The notes below the pieces were generated by a model, which did not search any database, was not told the origin of the DNA, and saw only the letters and a list, made by a program, of their open reading frames with translations. The translations under genes and the position numbers were made by a program. This document shows, one piece after another, positions 43,628 to 57,487 of a DNA stretch of 64,000 nt (its first letter is position 1; every line of letters begins with the position of its first letter). The stretch is taken from assembly GCF_041734735.1 (NCBI RefSeq), contig NC_134887.1, positions 30,134,778 to 30,198,777 of the forward strand, written 5' to 3'. The DNA is from Babylonia areolata (lineage: Eukaryota > Mollusca > Gastropoda > Neogastropoda > Buccinidae).

Positions 43628-46600
43628 ATGGTGTGTGGTGGCTTCAGTTGTTCCAAAAACGCACTGATAGTGCTAAACATACTCTACATCGTAAGTAATT
43701 TATGTCTTGAATTGTGTACATTGTGACAGATCACTGTCGTTCTTTGTCCATATTTTCCATTCATCGTGCAGTCACTAAACTGTAGCGATACTGATAGATT
43801 CTTAATCTCATGACAAACGCACAAACGTTGCCCCTCCATTTTTTTCTTTTCTTTTTTTATCACTGACTCATCGTTGCTCATGACCATGACGTTGACTGTT
43901 TTATTACATTACCTTGAACTCTTCTCAATAATTTTAGGAGTTTGGCCATATTAAGTTACTGAAATGGCATCAAATGAAATAAGACCTTTTTTTTCACCTA
44001 CGTATCATCATGTTTGTTTCGTTATCTTCCTCAAGTTCCCGACCTCTTTCTTTCCAGTATTTTGCCATGTGTGAATGTGAATAAATATTAGAAATATATT
44101 TTAAAAAGTTTGTGTCAGTGTGTTATTGATCAATTTTTATGCCACAAGCAACACAAAAGCATGTTGTATGTCCTGGGTTTAGCATTCTGGTCTACAGGTT
44201 GCTTCATCACTTTCACAGTCCTTCATTCATGAATCGATTAATTGACTCGTTTGTTTCATCACTTTCAGAGTCCCCCATTCATGATTAGATTAAAAGACTC
44301 ATTTGTCTTTGTTATTGATCTGTAGATTGATCTTTGAGTCTAATTCAGTAATTGTAATATATGCATAAGTTATCAACTTTGTCTGTCATAAGCACACAGA
44401 GATTCATCTCTATACTAGTACCTATGCAGAGACATGCACATGACATACAATATGTTCATTGTGTCAATGTGTGTTATGAGTATCAAAAGCATTATGAGAT
44501 CTTGTATGTCTTGGGTCCTGGTCTGCCAGAACTTTGAGTTGACATTAGTTACTCTTGTTAGTTGGGTGTTTGATCGCCAGTGGTGTGTTTCTCTTCATTT
44601 TTTGTTACCTCATCATTGCATGTAATTTATGTATCACTTTGTACACATGCCTTTCATAGCAAAACAGAAGCTGTCACAGTGAGTTACAAAAAATCTAAAC
44701 ATACATGTATCATGTATGTAATGGTTTGTTTCAGTTGGTGTCCTTCATCTTAATTGGCGTGGCCGCCTACGGTCGAGCAGCTGCTGTGGTGACAAGTCTG
44801 ACATTAGTGGGAAGTTTAATTGCCTGTGGTGTGTTCCTCTTCATTATTGCCCTGGTGGGACTGTTGGGGGCCGCCAAACACCACCAAGTTCTTCTCTTTT
44901 TTGTATCCTTTCACATTAGAATCAGAATAACTGTATTATCATAGCAAGAGAAATTAAGCATGGTGAAGTCTGTGAAGCTTACTGATCACAAGCATGACAG
45001 TAAACTTTGGCACACAACATTTATAACAAAAACACGCACAACAGAGTCATAACAAACCAAACCCAATTAAAACATCAGCTTTACATTATTTGACACATTC
45101 GTCACTGTTGTGTTATGAAAAAGATGCTTTCAACTTGTGTGATGTGATCTTGTTACAAGTTTGCCTGAAGTAGTCTGTTTGATTAAGCTGCTATAAAGTT
45201 TAGGAGGTGTGTTTAATTTGTCCATTAATCAATTAGAAACCAAGGATACAAGTGCAACACAACAACATACAGTTATAGAATCAATAAAAGTTCAACATAC
45301 ATTTTGTGATATTCAGTATTTAAGAAAATGTTGAGGCTTTATCTTACAGATGGGCACACACATGCAGTTTCTCACAGTCACACAACCCCCACACCTCATG
45401 CACACACACTTATTGATTCATTAATGTGCATACACACTTGCACGCACACATACATGCACACACACACACACACACACAATTTCACACTTTATCATTTGAT
45501 GATTAATCTTTATTATTTGATGAATGATTTTGACAGCAGCTTCTCTTTTTTTTTTCATTTTGAAATTTTGATTTTCTAGGATAGATTACATATGTACATG
45601 CCGGTGTTCTATGAAAGGTGATTGTGTATTGGCCAGCTTGATTTATTCAAGACACCTGAGATTTAGAAATAAGATATGCAGATGGTGGATTAATAGTGTG
45701 CCACATGTCAGTTTGGCCATCAGCAATTCAATAAGGAACATGAATAATTTAAATTTTAATACAAAGAGTGATGTCAGCAGAAGGGATAGTTGTACTTAGA
45801 ATCTTTTTTTGTATACTCTTTTTTAAAAGTAATTTTTTTATCCTTTTTTTTAAAATTTATTTATAACATCAGCCCTCTGATAGTCTCCCCCTTCCCCAAC
45901 CCTCAGCAAACTGCAAAGTAGAGGTGAAAGAGGAAGAAGAAAACAGAATGTCTGAAAAAAACAAAAAAAACTTTCATGACAGACTTTTGACATATATATG
46001 TGTTAAAAATGAATTCAGTATCTGAATTTATAAATGATCTAAAAATTGAAAACTTTCTTCTTTTCTTTTTTCTTTTCATTTTTCTCTGATCGAGTCAGCC
46101 AGAATATTACTGGTCAGCACTTATGTAGAATGTTTCTGTGGATTTTGTAGTTTATTGGGTGGCAGTGTAATGGGAATTCATTATCTTCTTTTGTGTTCCA
46201 TTTATGTAAGTGAAACACGGAGTATTTCTTGTTGTTTTTTTGTTTTGTTTTTAAGATTTTAAAATACTTTTCCATCTTTCTTCTCAGAGACAGAGGACTA
46301 TATTTTATATAATTTTATTATTTAAAAAAAAGAAAAAGAAAGAAAGAAAAAACACACACACCCAAAAATTTAACAATCTTATCCACCTTTCTTCTTAGTG
46401 AGGAGTATATACTTGTCATGAGAAGTCAAGGGGTTGAAGCAAAACAAAACAAAACAAAACAACAACAACAAAAAACCCAAAAAACCAAAACAACAATAAA
46501 AAAATAAAAAAGATTCAAGGAGGACATTTCAGCAGAAGTCAAGGGGTTAAAGCAAAACACGAAAACAAAACACAAAACAAACAAACAAACAAACACACAC

Positions 46601-49600
46601 AAAAATGCAAGGAGGAGATTTCAGCAGAAGTCAAGGGGTTAACACAAAAACAAAACAAAACAAAAAAAGCAAGGAGGACAGGGCACAAAGAGGTAGGGAG
46701 CACACTTGGGAACAAAACAAAACAAAACAAGTAAGGAGGACAGGGCACAAAGAAGTAGGGAGCACACTTGGGAACAAAACAAAACAAGGAGGACAGGGCA
46801 CAAAGAGGTAGGGAGCACACTTGGGAACAAAACAAAACAAGGAGGACAGGGCACAAAGAGGTAGGGAGCACACTTGGGAACAAAACAAAACAAGTAAGGA
46901 GGACAGGGCACAAAGAGGTAGGGAGCACACTTGGGAACAAAACAAAACAAGTAAGGAGGACAGGGCACAAAGAGGTAGGGAGCGCACTTGGGAACAAAAC
47001 AAAACAAGTAAGGAGGACAGGGCACAAAGAGGTAGGGAGCGCACTTGGGAACAAAACAAAACAAAACAAGTAAGGAGGACAGGGCACAAAGAGGTAGGGA
47101 GCACACTTGGGAACAAAACAAAACAAGTAAGGAGGACAGGGCACAGAGAGGTAGGGAGCACACTTGGGAACAAAACAAAACAAGTAAGGAGGACAGGGCA
47201 CAAAGAGGTAGGGAGCGCACTTGGGAACAAAACAAAACAAAACAAGTAAGGAGGACAGGGCACAAAGAGGTAGGGAGCACACATGGGAACAAAACAAAAC
47301 AAAACAAGTAAGGAGGACAGGGCACAAAGAGGTAGGGAGCACACTTGGGAACAAAACAAAACAAGTAAGGAGGACAGGGCACAAAGAGGTAGGGAGCGCA
47401 CTTGGGAACAAAACAAAACAAAACAAGTAAGGAGGACAGGGCACAAAGAGGTAGGGAGCACACTTGGGAACAAAACAAAACAAGTAAGGAGGACAGGGCA
47501 CAGAGAGGTAGGGAGCGCACTTGGGAACAAAACAAAACAAAACAAGTAAGGAGGACAGGGCACAGAGAGGTAGGGAGCGCACTTGGGAACAAAACAAAAC
47601 AAGGAGGACAGGGCACAAAGAGGTAGGGAGCGCACTTGGGAACAAAACAAAACAAGGAGGACAGGGCACAGAGAGGTAGGGAGCGCGCTTGGGAACAAAA
47701 CAAAACAAAACAAGTAAGGAGGACAGGGCACAAAGAGGTAGGGAGCGCACTTGGGAACAAAACAAAACAAGTAAGGACAGGGCACAGAGAGGTAGGGAGC
47801 ACACTTGGGAACAAAACAAAACAAGTAAGGAGGACAGGGCACAAAGAGGTAGGGAGCACACTTGGGAACAAAACAAAACAAAACAAGTAAGGAGGACAGG
47901 GCACAAAGAGGTAGGGAGCACACTTGGGAACAAAACAAAACAAGTAAGGACAGGGCACAGAGAGGTAGGGAGCGCACTTGGGAACAAAACAAAACAAAAC
48001 AAGTAAGGAGGACAGGGCACAGAGAGGTAGGGAGCACACTTGGGAACAAAACAAAACAAGGACGACAGGGCACAAAGAGGTAGGGAGCACACTTGGTAAC
48101 AAAACAAAACAAAACAAGTAAGGAGGACAGGGCACAAAGAGTTAGGGAGCACACTTGGTAACAAAACAAAACAAGGAGGACAGGGCACAAAGAGGTAGGG
48201 AGCACACTTGGGAACAAAACAAAACAAGGAGGACAGGGCACAAAGAGGTAGGGAGCACACTTGGGAACAAAACAAGTAAGGAGGACAGGGCACAAAGAGG
48301 TAGGGAGCGCACTTGGGAACAAAACAAGTAAGGAGGACAGGGCACAAAGAGGTAGGGAGCACACTTGGGAACAAAACAAGTAAGGAGGACAGGGCACAAA
48401 GAGGTAGGGAGCGCACTTGGGAACAAAACAAAACAAAACAAGTAAGGAGGACAGGGCACAGAGAGGTAGGGAGCACACTTGGGAACAAAACAAAACAAGG
48501 AGGACAGGGCACAAAGAGGTAGGGAGCACACTTGGGAACAAAACAAAACAAAACAAGTAAGGAGGACAGGGCACAAAGAGGTAGGGAGCACACTTGGGAA
48601 CAAAACAAAACAAAACAAGTAAGGAGGACAGGGCACAAAGAGGTAGGGAGCACACTTGGGAACAAAACAAAACAAGTAAGGAGGACAGGGCACAGAGAGG
48701 TAGGGAGCACACTTGGGAACAAAAGAAAACAAGTAAGGAGGACAGGGCACAGAGAGGTAGGGAGCACACTTGGGAACAAAACAAAACAAGTAAGGAGGAC
48801 AGGGCACAAAGAGGTATGGAGCGCACTTGGGAACAAAACAAAACAAAACAAGTAAGGAGGACAGGGCACAAAGAGGTAGGGAGCACACTTGGGAACAAAA
48901 CAAAACAAAACAAGTAGGAGGACAGGGCACAAAGAGGTAGGGAGCGCACTTGGGAACAAAACAAAACAAAACAAGTAAGGAGGACAGGGCACAAAGAGGT
49001 AGGGATCACACTTGGGAACAAAACAAAACAAGTAAGGAGGACAGGGCACAAAGAGGTAGGGAACACACTTGGGAACAAAACAAAACAAGTAAGGAGGACA
49101 GGGCACAAAGAGGTAGGGAGCACACTTGGGAACAAAACAAAACAAAACAAGTAAGGAGGACAGGGCACAAAGAGGTAGGGAGCACACTTGGGAACAAAAC
49201 AAAACAAGTAAGGAGGACAGGGCACAAAGAGGTAGGGAGCACACTTGGGAACAAAACAAAACAAGGTGGACAGGGCACAAAGAGGTAGGGAGCACACTTG
49301 GGAACAAAACTATGGAGCACGGCCAGAACATGTGTCGCATATGATTGTCGTGTCAACCGTGAACTGCGACCAATAAAGAAACTCTCAAGCATCGTTCTTG
49401 TCTCAACCTTCTTGCTAACTGGTTTTTTTTTTTTTTTAGTTTTATAGTTTGAAATAAGCTAAAAACACAACCATCAACAAATACATATTTTATTGTAGAG
49501 AGAAAAGTAAATACTGGTGCTCAATCACTTATTAGTTTATTCGATTGACGTTCTTTTGATGTGGCTTGTGACTCTCAGGCCCTTTGAAAAGGTGAACATT

Positions 49601-52600
49601 GATGCAAGCACAGTCAGTGGAACATGGTGCACTTGTGACTGCATTTGATCGCTGCTTCGGTGCATGAAGAAACCATGAAGAACAGGCTAGTGTATCGTTA
49701 TACGCAATGGGAGATATATCATTATTTTGATTTCATATCAACCATGAACAGTGACAAATGAACAAACAGCCAAGCATCCATCTGTCTCCATCCTCAGCAG
49801 GCACAACAGCCGTGTAGTTCAGGCATTGGATTTCAATCTGAGTTATACACATATATGACTGTCTACATGGTGGGGGTAAAAATAGGTATATACATATTTT
49901 GGCTGTGTGCAAGGCAGGGGTAAAAATAGTCATACACATACATATGGTTGTCTGCATGGCAAGAGTAAAAAATAAAAAATAGTCATACACATAGATATGG
50001 CTGTCTGCATGGTTGGGATAAAAATAGTCACACACATATTATGCTTGTCTGCATGGTTGGGGTAAAAATAGTCATACACATATATATATGGCTGTGTGCA
50101 TGGTGGGGGTAAAAATAGTCATACACATATATATGGCTGTCTGCATGGTGGGGGTAAAAATAGTCATACACATATATATGGCTGTCTGCATGGTGCGGGT
50201 AAAAATAGTCATACACATATATATATGGCTGTGTGCATGGTTGGGGTAAAAATAGTCATACATATATTATGGTTGTCTGCATGGTTGGGGTAAAAATAGT
50301 CATACACATATATATGGCTGTGTGCATGGTGGGGGTAAAAATAGTCATACACATATATATGGCTGTCTGCATGGTGCGGGTAAAAATAGTCATACACATA
50401 TGTATGGCTGTCTGCATGGTGCGGGTAAAAATAGTCATACACATATATATGGCTGTGTGCATGGTTGGGGTAAAAATAGTCATACATATATTATGGTTGT
50501 CTGCATGGTTGGGGTAAAAATAGTCATACACATAGATATGGCTGTGTGCATGGTGGGGGTAAAAATAGTCATACACATATATATGGCTGTCTGCATGGTT
50601 GGGGTAAAAATAGTTGTACACATATATATGGCTGTCTGCATGGTGCGGGTAAAAATAGTCATACACATATATATGGCTGTCTGCATGGTTGGGGTAAAAA
50701 TAGTCATACACATATATATGGCTGTGTGCATGGTGGGGGTAAAAATAGTCATACACATATATATGGCTGTCTGCATGGTGGGGGTAAAAATAGTCATACA
50801 CATATATATGGCTGTCTGCATGGTGCGGGTAAAAATAGTCAGACACATAGATATGGCTGGCTGCATGGCAGGGGTAAAAATAGTCATACACATAGATATG
50901 GCTGTCTGCATGGCGGGGGTAAAAATAGTCATACACATATATATGGCTGTCTGCATGGTTGGGGTAAAAATAGTCATACACATAGATATGACTGTCTGCA
51001 TGGCAGGGGTAAAAATAGTCATACACATATATATGGTTGTCTGCATGGTTGGGGTAAAAATAGTCATACACATAGATATGGCTGTCTGCATGGCGGGGGT
51101 AAAAATAGTCATACACATATTTATGGCTGTCTGCATGGTTGGGGTAAAAATAGTCATACACATATTATGGCTGTGTGCATGGTGGGGGTAAAAATAGTCA
51201 TACATATATATATGGCTGTCTGCATGGTTGGGGTAAAAATAGTCATACACATATTATGGCTGTGTGCATGGCGGGGGTAAAAATAGTCATACACATAGAT
51301 ATGGCTGTCTACATCGCGAGAGTAAAAATAGTCATACACATAAAAGTTCTCTTGTGTAACGTATGGTGGGATGAAAATAGTCGTGTAATGCATGGTGGGG
51401 TGAAAATAGTCATACACATATGTGGCTGTCTATATGGCAGGGGGTGGGGGGGGGGGAGGGGTGGTGGTGAAAATAGTCATACACATAAAAGTCCTCTTGT
51501 GTAATACAAAATGAACATGAAGAGACACAGCCCACGAAAGAAGAAGGAGAAGTCTCCGGAGTTCTTGGTACGAATGACTGCCACAGCATGGCGCAGTATT
51601 TCTCCCTGACTGCGGCCCAGTACATGATCATCCTGTTCCTGCTGTTCCTGCTGCAGTTCGCCCTGGCCTGCGCCTGTCTGGCTGTCAACGGAGAGCAGAA
51701 GGACGCCCTGGCTGAGGAGGGCTGGAGGCTGGCCAGCAACCCCACGCGCCAGGACGTTCAGCGACAGTTCAACTGCTGCGGCTTCAAGGACCACAAGCTG
51801 GGCGCCAATGAATCCCTGGGGCACCCCAGTTGTGAGGTGAGCCGTGTCTTGTTGTTAACATTTTGGCAGTTAGGGTGTGTGTTGGGGGGGGGCGGGGGGG
51901 GGGGGAGAGGGGATTGGAAGGAGAGCTCTTACCCTCGCACTAACTCCCCTCCGCCCCATCCCCACCCCACCACCACCACCCCCCTTCCTTTGAATTGAAG
52001 CAAAAACTTTTAAGTTTGTTATCACCAATGATGACTACACTTAAACAAATCAAATCAGTCCAATCATTGTGCCTGCAAACATTTTTGGTTTGTCTTTTTC
52101 ATACCTTTCAATTTTTTTTCATGAGCCTGTCTGCAATACGTGATAACACTGTATGGAATGATAATGTTTTTAATGGATTTTGTACTGGACGTAAATGATT
52201 TGTTTAATTACACATACTTAACTGTGACCGAACTAGTGCAGACTCCAGCAGGGGTCTGACATTCCTGTCCTGTGCAAACTACTATCCGCCTATGCAGAGA
52301 AAACGAAAGCAGCTACGGCGATACGTAATTATACTTTATGGGATGATTGTTCATTATGGATTTTGTACTGAATATAACTGACATATCATGATACAAAATT
52401 ACATTGTATAAGATAAATGTTAATAAGGGCTTTTTGTTCTGAATGTAATTGATACCATCATGTCTTGACATGTAGTTTCACTGGATGAGATCAATGTTAG
52501 CGATGGATTTTGTCCTGAATGTAATTGATATCATCATATCATGATGTCTTGATATGTAGTTGCACTGGCTGAGATCAGCGTTGATAATGGGTTTTGTGAT

Positions 52601-53376
52601 GAACGTAATTGATATCTTCATATGTCATAATGCGTAATTGCACAGTGTGAGATCAGTGTTCATAAGGGATTTTGAGCTGAATGTAAATTGAGATGTCTTG
52701 ATTCGTAAAGACAGTTTGTGAGGTGAGTGTTGAAAAGGCATTTCGAACTAGCTATAATAGACCTCTGGAGAGTTCTGTGGCCATCTTAGATCTTGCGCAT
52801 GCGCAGCTAACTTTTTCTCAAAATTCGAGCATTGGCAAAGGCGATCGACATAGACAAAGCAGCAAACATGTGCTGTCCTCCATTTCTTCAGTTGATAGCC
52901 TCCATTGCTACAACCAAACTCTGGTCGATGAAGTGCCATCGTATACAAACACAAAAAAGAGCAAAAAATTTAAAAAATGAAGCCCGCTGTTTCGCACATT
53001 ATCCCTCTCTCGATCGCCTTTGTCATTGGAAATTTCAGAGAGCCAGTCAACTTCGAGAGCATAGATCATGTGACATGCTTCGATAAGTCATGTAACCACA
53101 GAACACCCCAGCAGTCTGTTGAAAGCTGGCCTCCTCCCTTTTCCAGGTGGCCCAGTGCTGTGAAAGCTCGGACGCTCACTGCTGCAAGCCGAAGGGCAAC
53201 ACGACAGAGCTGGATGATTGCCCCTGCGACAACTGTCTGAATAAGATGCGGCCCATCATCTACAACGCTTTCACCGCCACTGGGGGCGTGGGGCTCTTCT
53301 TCAGCTTCACAGAGGTGGGTCACTGATGTGAACTGCTTGTCAGATGTGTAGGTGTTGGTGTGTGTGTGTGTGTGTG

Positions 53377-53408
<32 letters not shown>

Positions 53409-56400
53409 CATGTGTGTGTGAGTGTGTGTGTGTGCGTGTGTGTTGTCATTGACACATTCCATTTATTTTGCTTGAAAGTCTCAATTTAATTTATGGTGCC
53501 CTGTGGTGTTAAATTTTGTAACCATTTATTCTTAATTGTTAGTGTTCTATGCCTGTGTGGTGAGGAGGTAGAGTGTATTATGAATACACAATATGATTAC
53601 AACGATGGTTATTATTATTCAAAGGCATTAGCCAGTTCTGACCTGGTGCCAGATCTTCCTACATAGGTTGTTGTTTAGGTTTGATTTTTGTTTTTATTTT
53701 TTTGCAACACAAGTCAATAGTACTGAGTAGAAGTAGTACTAGTAGTACTGTCAAGTACCATGTAAACAACGCTCAGTATCCAGTATATGCCCACCTCCAC
53801 TTTGGTGTAACACTGCACTCACAATCGAAACACCTTGTAAAAAGCCCATGACCTGATTTGGGGGGGAAGGGGGGTGGGGTGGGGGGGGGGTTGGGGGGGG
53901 GACAAAAACAGAAGAAGAAAATTATGAGGAATCAGTGATAGTTCAGTTGCTGTTTTTGATCTTGTTGCTTTATGAAGCATCACAGATTTAGATTTGGAGA
54001 CAAAGAATAGAATGCCTGCCTGACATGGAAATGTGTCATTCAAAGGCAAAGTGATATGCAGTTGGAAAATGTGTATTTCAACATAATTGCAATTGTGTAG
54101 CGTCCACCAGCCGTCAAACGAAACAAATGTATTTAATCACATTCCGGAGCACAATATAAGCTGTTAGCTTGTTGTTGCTCCGCTGTCTATCTGTACATGG
54201 GTGACATATTTACTGAATAAAATTTTGTTTAAATCAAAGGCAAAGTGAGAGTATGAAGGTACTCTGTGACACAGTATTAGCTCACTTAGCACTGCCAGTT
54301 AGCTCCCCTGACCCTCCCCACAGACCACCCATTTCTGTGGGTAAGAAATAAAATCGCCAAAAAACACGTTGGAATTTATGAACTGAAAACTTCCAGACTG
54401 ATTCGTAACATAACAAGTTAGTAGGGGACAAAATATAGATCTTCCTCACTTCTTATGCTATCATACAGTGAGAAGATGAAAGTATCCATATTTTTTGTTT
54501 GAAATTTGCACACACTGATGACATGTAAACAAATTTAGGAAAGCACACAGTTTGAAACAGATTGAATTCAGAACGTTGTATTGCCTCAGTAGGGCCCCTT
54601 CGTGTAATTCTGTTGTCTGCCTTGTGACTGAGAAGAAACTGGGCCAGATGCCATTGTTGGCACGTACTGTTAACATGAACCAGTCACCGCAAAAACAACT
54701 CTCCTGCTGGCAAGCACAGCTATGCAATCTCCATTTATTGGTTGCAATGGAGAGTAGAAAGTGGAAAGGTCAATTGAGATATTCTTAGCTTATGACGTCA
54801 TTATGGAAATGAGGTGCCACTCCAAAAATTCAAAACTGTCTAATCTCTAAAGCCCCGCTCAGGCTCCTTCGTCTGAAACGGCTGTAAACAGTAGGGCTTT
54901 GATTGAGGCCGTTCGTCCGGAGTGAGTTATGTAGTCGTGTTGTTCTCACTCCCAGCTCAGCCAGTGCTGTATGGTGAAAGTAAGCAAGGGAATGGGCTCC
55001 TGCAAAGGGTGAAGAACCTAGTAAACACATGCTCCCAACTTTAGGGTTAAATTGGTGCAGTATGGGTGAGTGTTCACAAGGTGGTTTACAGTTGCAGTAA
55101 TACTGGTTGTAGCAAGAATACAACTAATGATGATTTTCAAGGATTTGATTTTTTGTTTTTAGCTTTTATAATCAGATTTGCAGTTGTAGTCATATTACTG
55201 TTACCGAGTTGTATTAATGTTGCTGATTGTAATTGATTATGAAATCTCCTTCTACATACGTGTCTATTATTAAATACAGAGCTCAAACAGCGATGTTGAA
55301 ACAGGTTGCTGTCAGGTTACATTTTGAATATATTATAAGAAATCTTTTTCTGAAGTGCCCATGTAGTTATTGTTGTAAGTTACGTGCTAGAAAGCATCCA
55401 TCGCTTTGTTGTCACCACAAGCGTGATCATGATGGCATTAGTTTTTTGTAATTCCACCAAATGGGTTTCAAACTTATGATTGCGTCAACTGGGTCAGGTG
55501 ATTATATTTAATGAGTGTGGTTTGACAGAGATGGAATTGAAGTCTCGTATAATTTTAATCATCAAACATTAGAACTTTTTTGTAAGTTACAGAGATGTCT
55601 TCACACATGCTAACTGTAGGAGATGGCTGATATTTACAGTATGCTTGAAGATGGAAAATATGCCTTGTATGTGTTGTCACTGTTGTCCATTATGTTTTGT
55701 GAACATGGCTTGTAACATGTATTGTCATTGTTGTCCATTATGTTTTGTGAACATGGCTTGTAACATGTATTGTCAATGTTGTCCATTATGTTTTGTGAAC
55801 ATGGCTTGTAACATGTATTGTCATTGTTGTCCATTATGTTTTGTGAAAATGGCTTGTAACATGTATTGTCACTGTTGTCCATTATGTTTTGTAAACATGG
55901 CTTGTAACATGTATTGTCATTGTTGTCCATTATGTTTTGTAAACATGGCTTGTATACATGTATTGTCATTGTTGTCCATTATGTTTTGTAAACATGGCTT
56001 TTAACATGTATTGTCATTGTTGTCCATTATGTTTTGTGAACATGGCTTGTAACATGTATTGTCACTGTTGTCCATTATGTTTTGTGAACATGGCTTGTAT
56101 ACATGTATTGTCATTATTGTCTATTGTGTTTTGTGAACGTGGCTTGTAATGTGTATTGTCATTGTTGTCCATTATGTTTTGTAAACATGGCTTTTAACAT
56201 GTATTGTCATTGTTGTCCATTATGTTTTGTGAACATGGCTTGTAACATGTATTGTCAATGTTGTCCATTATGTTTTGTGAACATGGCTTGTAACATGTAT
56301 TGTCATTGTTGTCCATTATGTTTTGTGAAAATGGCTTGTAACATGTATTGTCACTGTTGTCCATTATGTTTTGTAAACATGGCTTGTAACATGTATTGTC

Positions 56401-57277
56401 ATTGTTGTCCATTATGTTTTGTAAACATGGCTTGTATACATGTATTGTCATTGTTGTCCATTATGTTTTGTAAACATGGCTTTTAACATGTATTGTCATT
56501 GTTGTCCATTATGTTTTGTGAACATGGCTTGTAACATGTATTGTCACTGTTGTCCATTATGTTTTGTGAACATGGCTTGTATACATGTATTGTCATTATT
56601 GTCTATTGTGTTTTGTGAACGTGGCTTGTAATGTGTATTGTCATTGTTGTCCATTATGTTTTGTAAACATGGGTTTTAACATGTATTGTCATTGTTGTCC
56701 ATTATGTTTTGTGAACATGGCTTGTAACATGTATTGTCATTGTTGTCCATTATGTTTTGTGAACATGGCTTGTAACATGTATTGTCACTGTTGTCCATTA
56801 TGTTTTGTGAACATGGCTTGTAACATGTATTGTCATTATTGTCTATTGCGTTTTGTGAACGTGGCTTGTAATGTGTATTGTCACTGTTGTCCATTATGTT
56901 TTGTGAACATGGCTTGTAACATGTATTGTCACTGTTGTCCATTATGTTTTGTGAACATGGCTTGTAACATGTATTGTCATTGTTGTCCATTATGTTTTGT
57001 GAACATGGCTTGTATACATGTATTGTCATTGTTGTCCATTATGTTTTGTAAACATGGCTTGTATACATGTATTGCCACTGTTGTCCAATATGTTATGTGA
57101 ACATGGCTTGTAACATGTATTGTCATTGTCCATTATGTTTGTAAACGCTTGTATACATGTATTGCCACTATTGTCCATTATGCTTTGTATTGCTGCTTTG
57201 ACTGTACCTGGAGGCTGTCAAACTTTGATTGTTTATGAATACTTCCTGGTGTGAATTATTGATTGAACTTGACCATA

Positions 57278-57367
<90 letters not shown>

Positions 57368-57440
57368 ATGTAGATAGATAGTGCATTATTGAATGAACTT
57401 GACCATAAATTTATATAGATATAGATAGATAGATAGAGAC

Positions 57441-57487
<47 letters not shown>

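Noticed and set aside
46539-49340. Very long minus-strand reading frames (up to 933 codons) rich in Phe, Leu, Cys and Pro
   Set aside because: They are translations of the 53/57/62-bp minisatellite; three overlapping frames are equally open and no domain or splice context supports a gene.
50256-51280. Frames of 240-300 codons on both strands in the 44-bp array
   Set aside because: They are translations of a SINE-derived tandem repeat; opposite-strand frames are equally long.
51588-51998. A single-exon 136-residue protein starting [18 protein letters not shown]
   Set aside because: Only the part from YMIIL (51,621) to the GTGAGC donor at 51,837 is exon 3 of the tetraspanin; the rest is intron.
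55645-57100. Cys-rich repeated frames ([16 protein letters not shown] units)
   Set aside because: The 48-bp period is divisible by three, so both strands stay open; the array lies in a tetraspanin intron.
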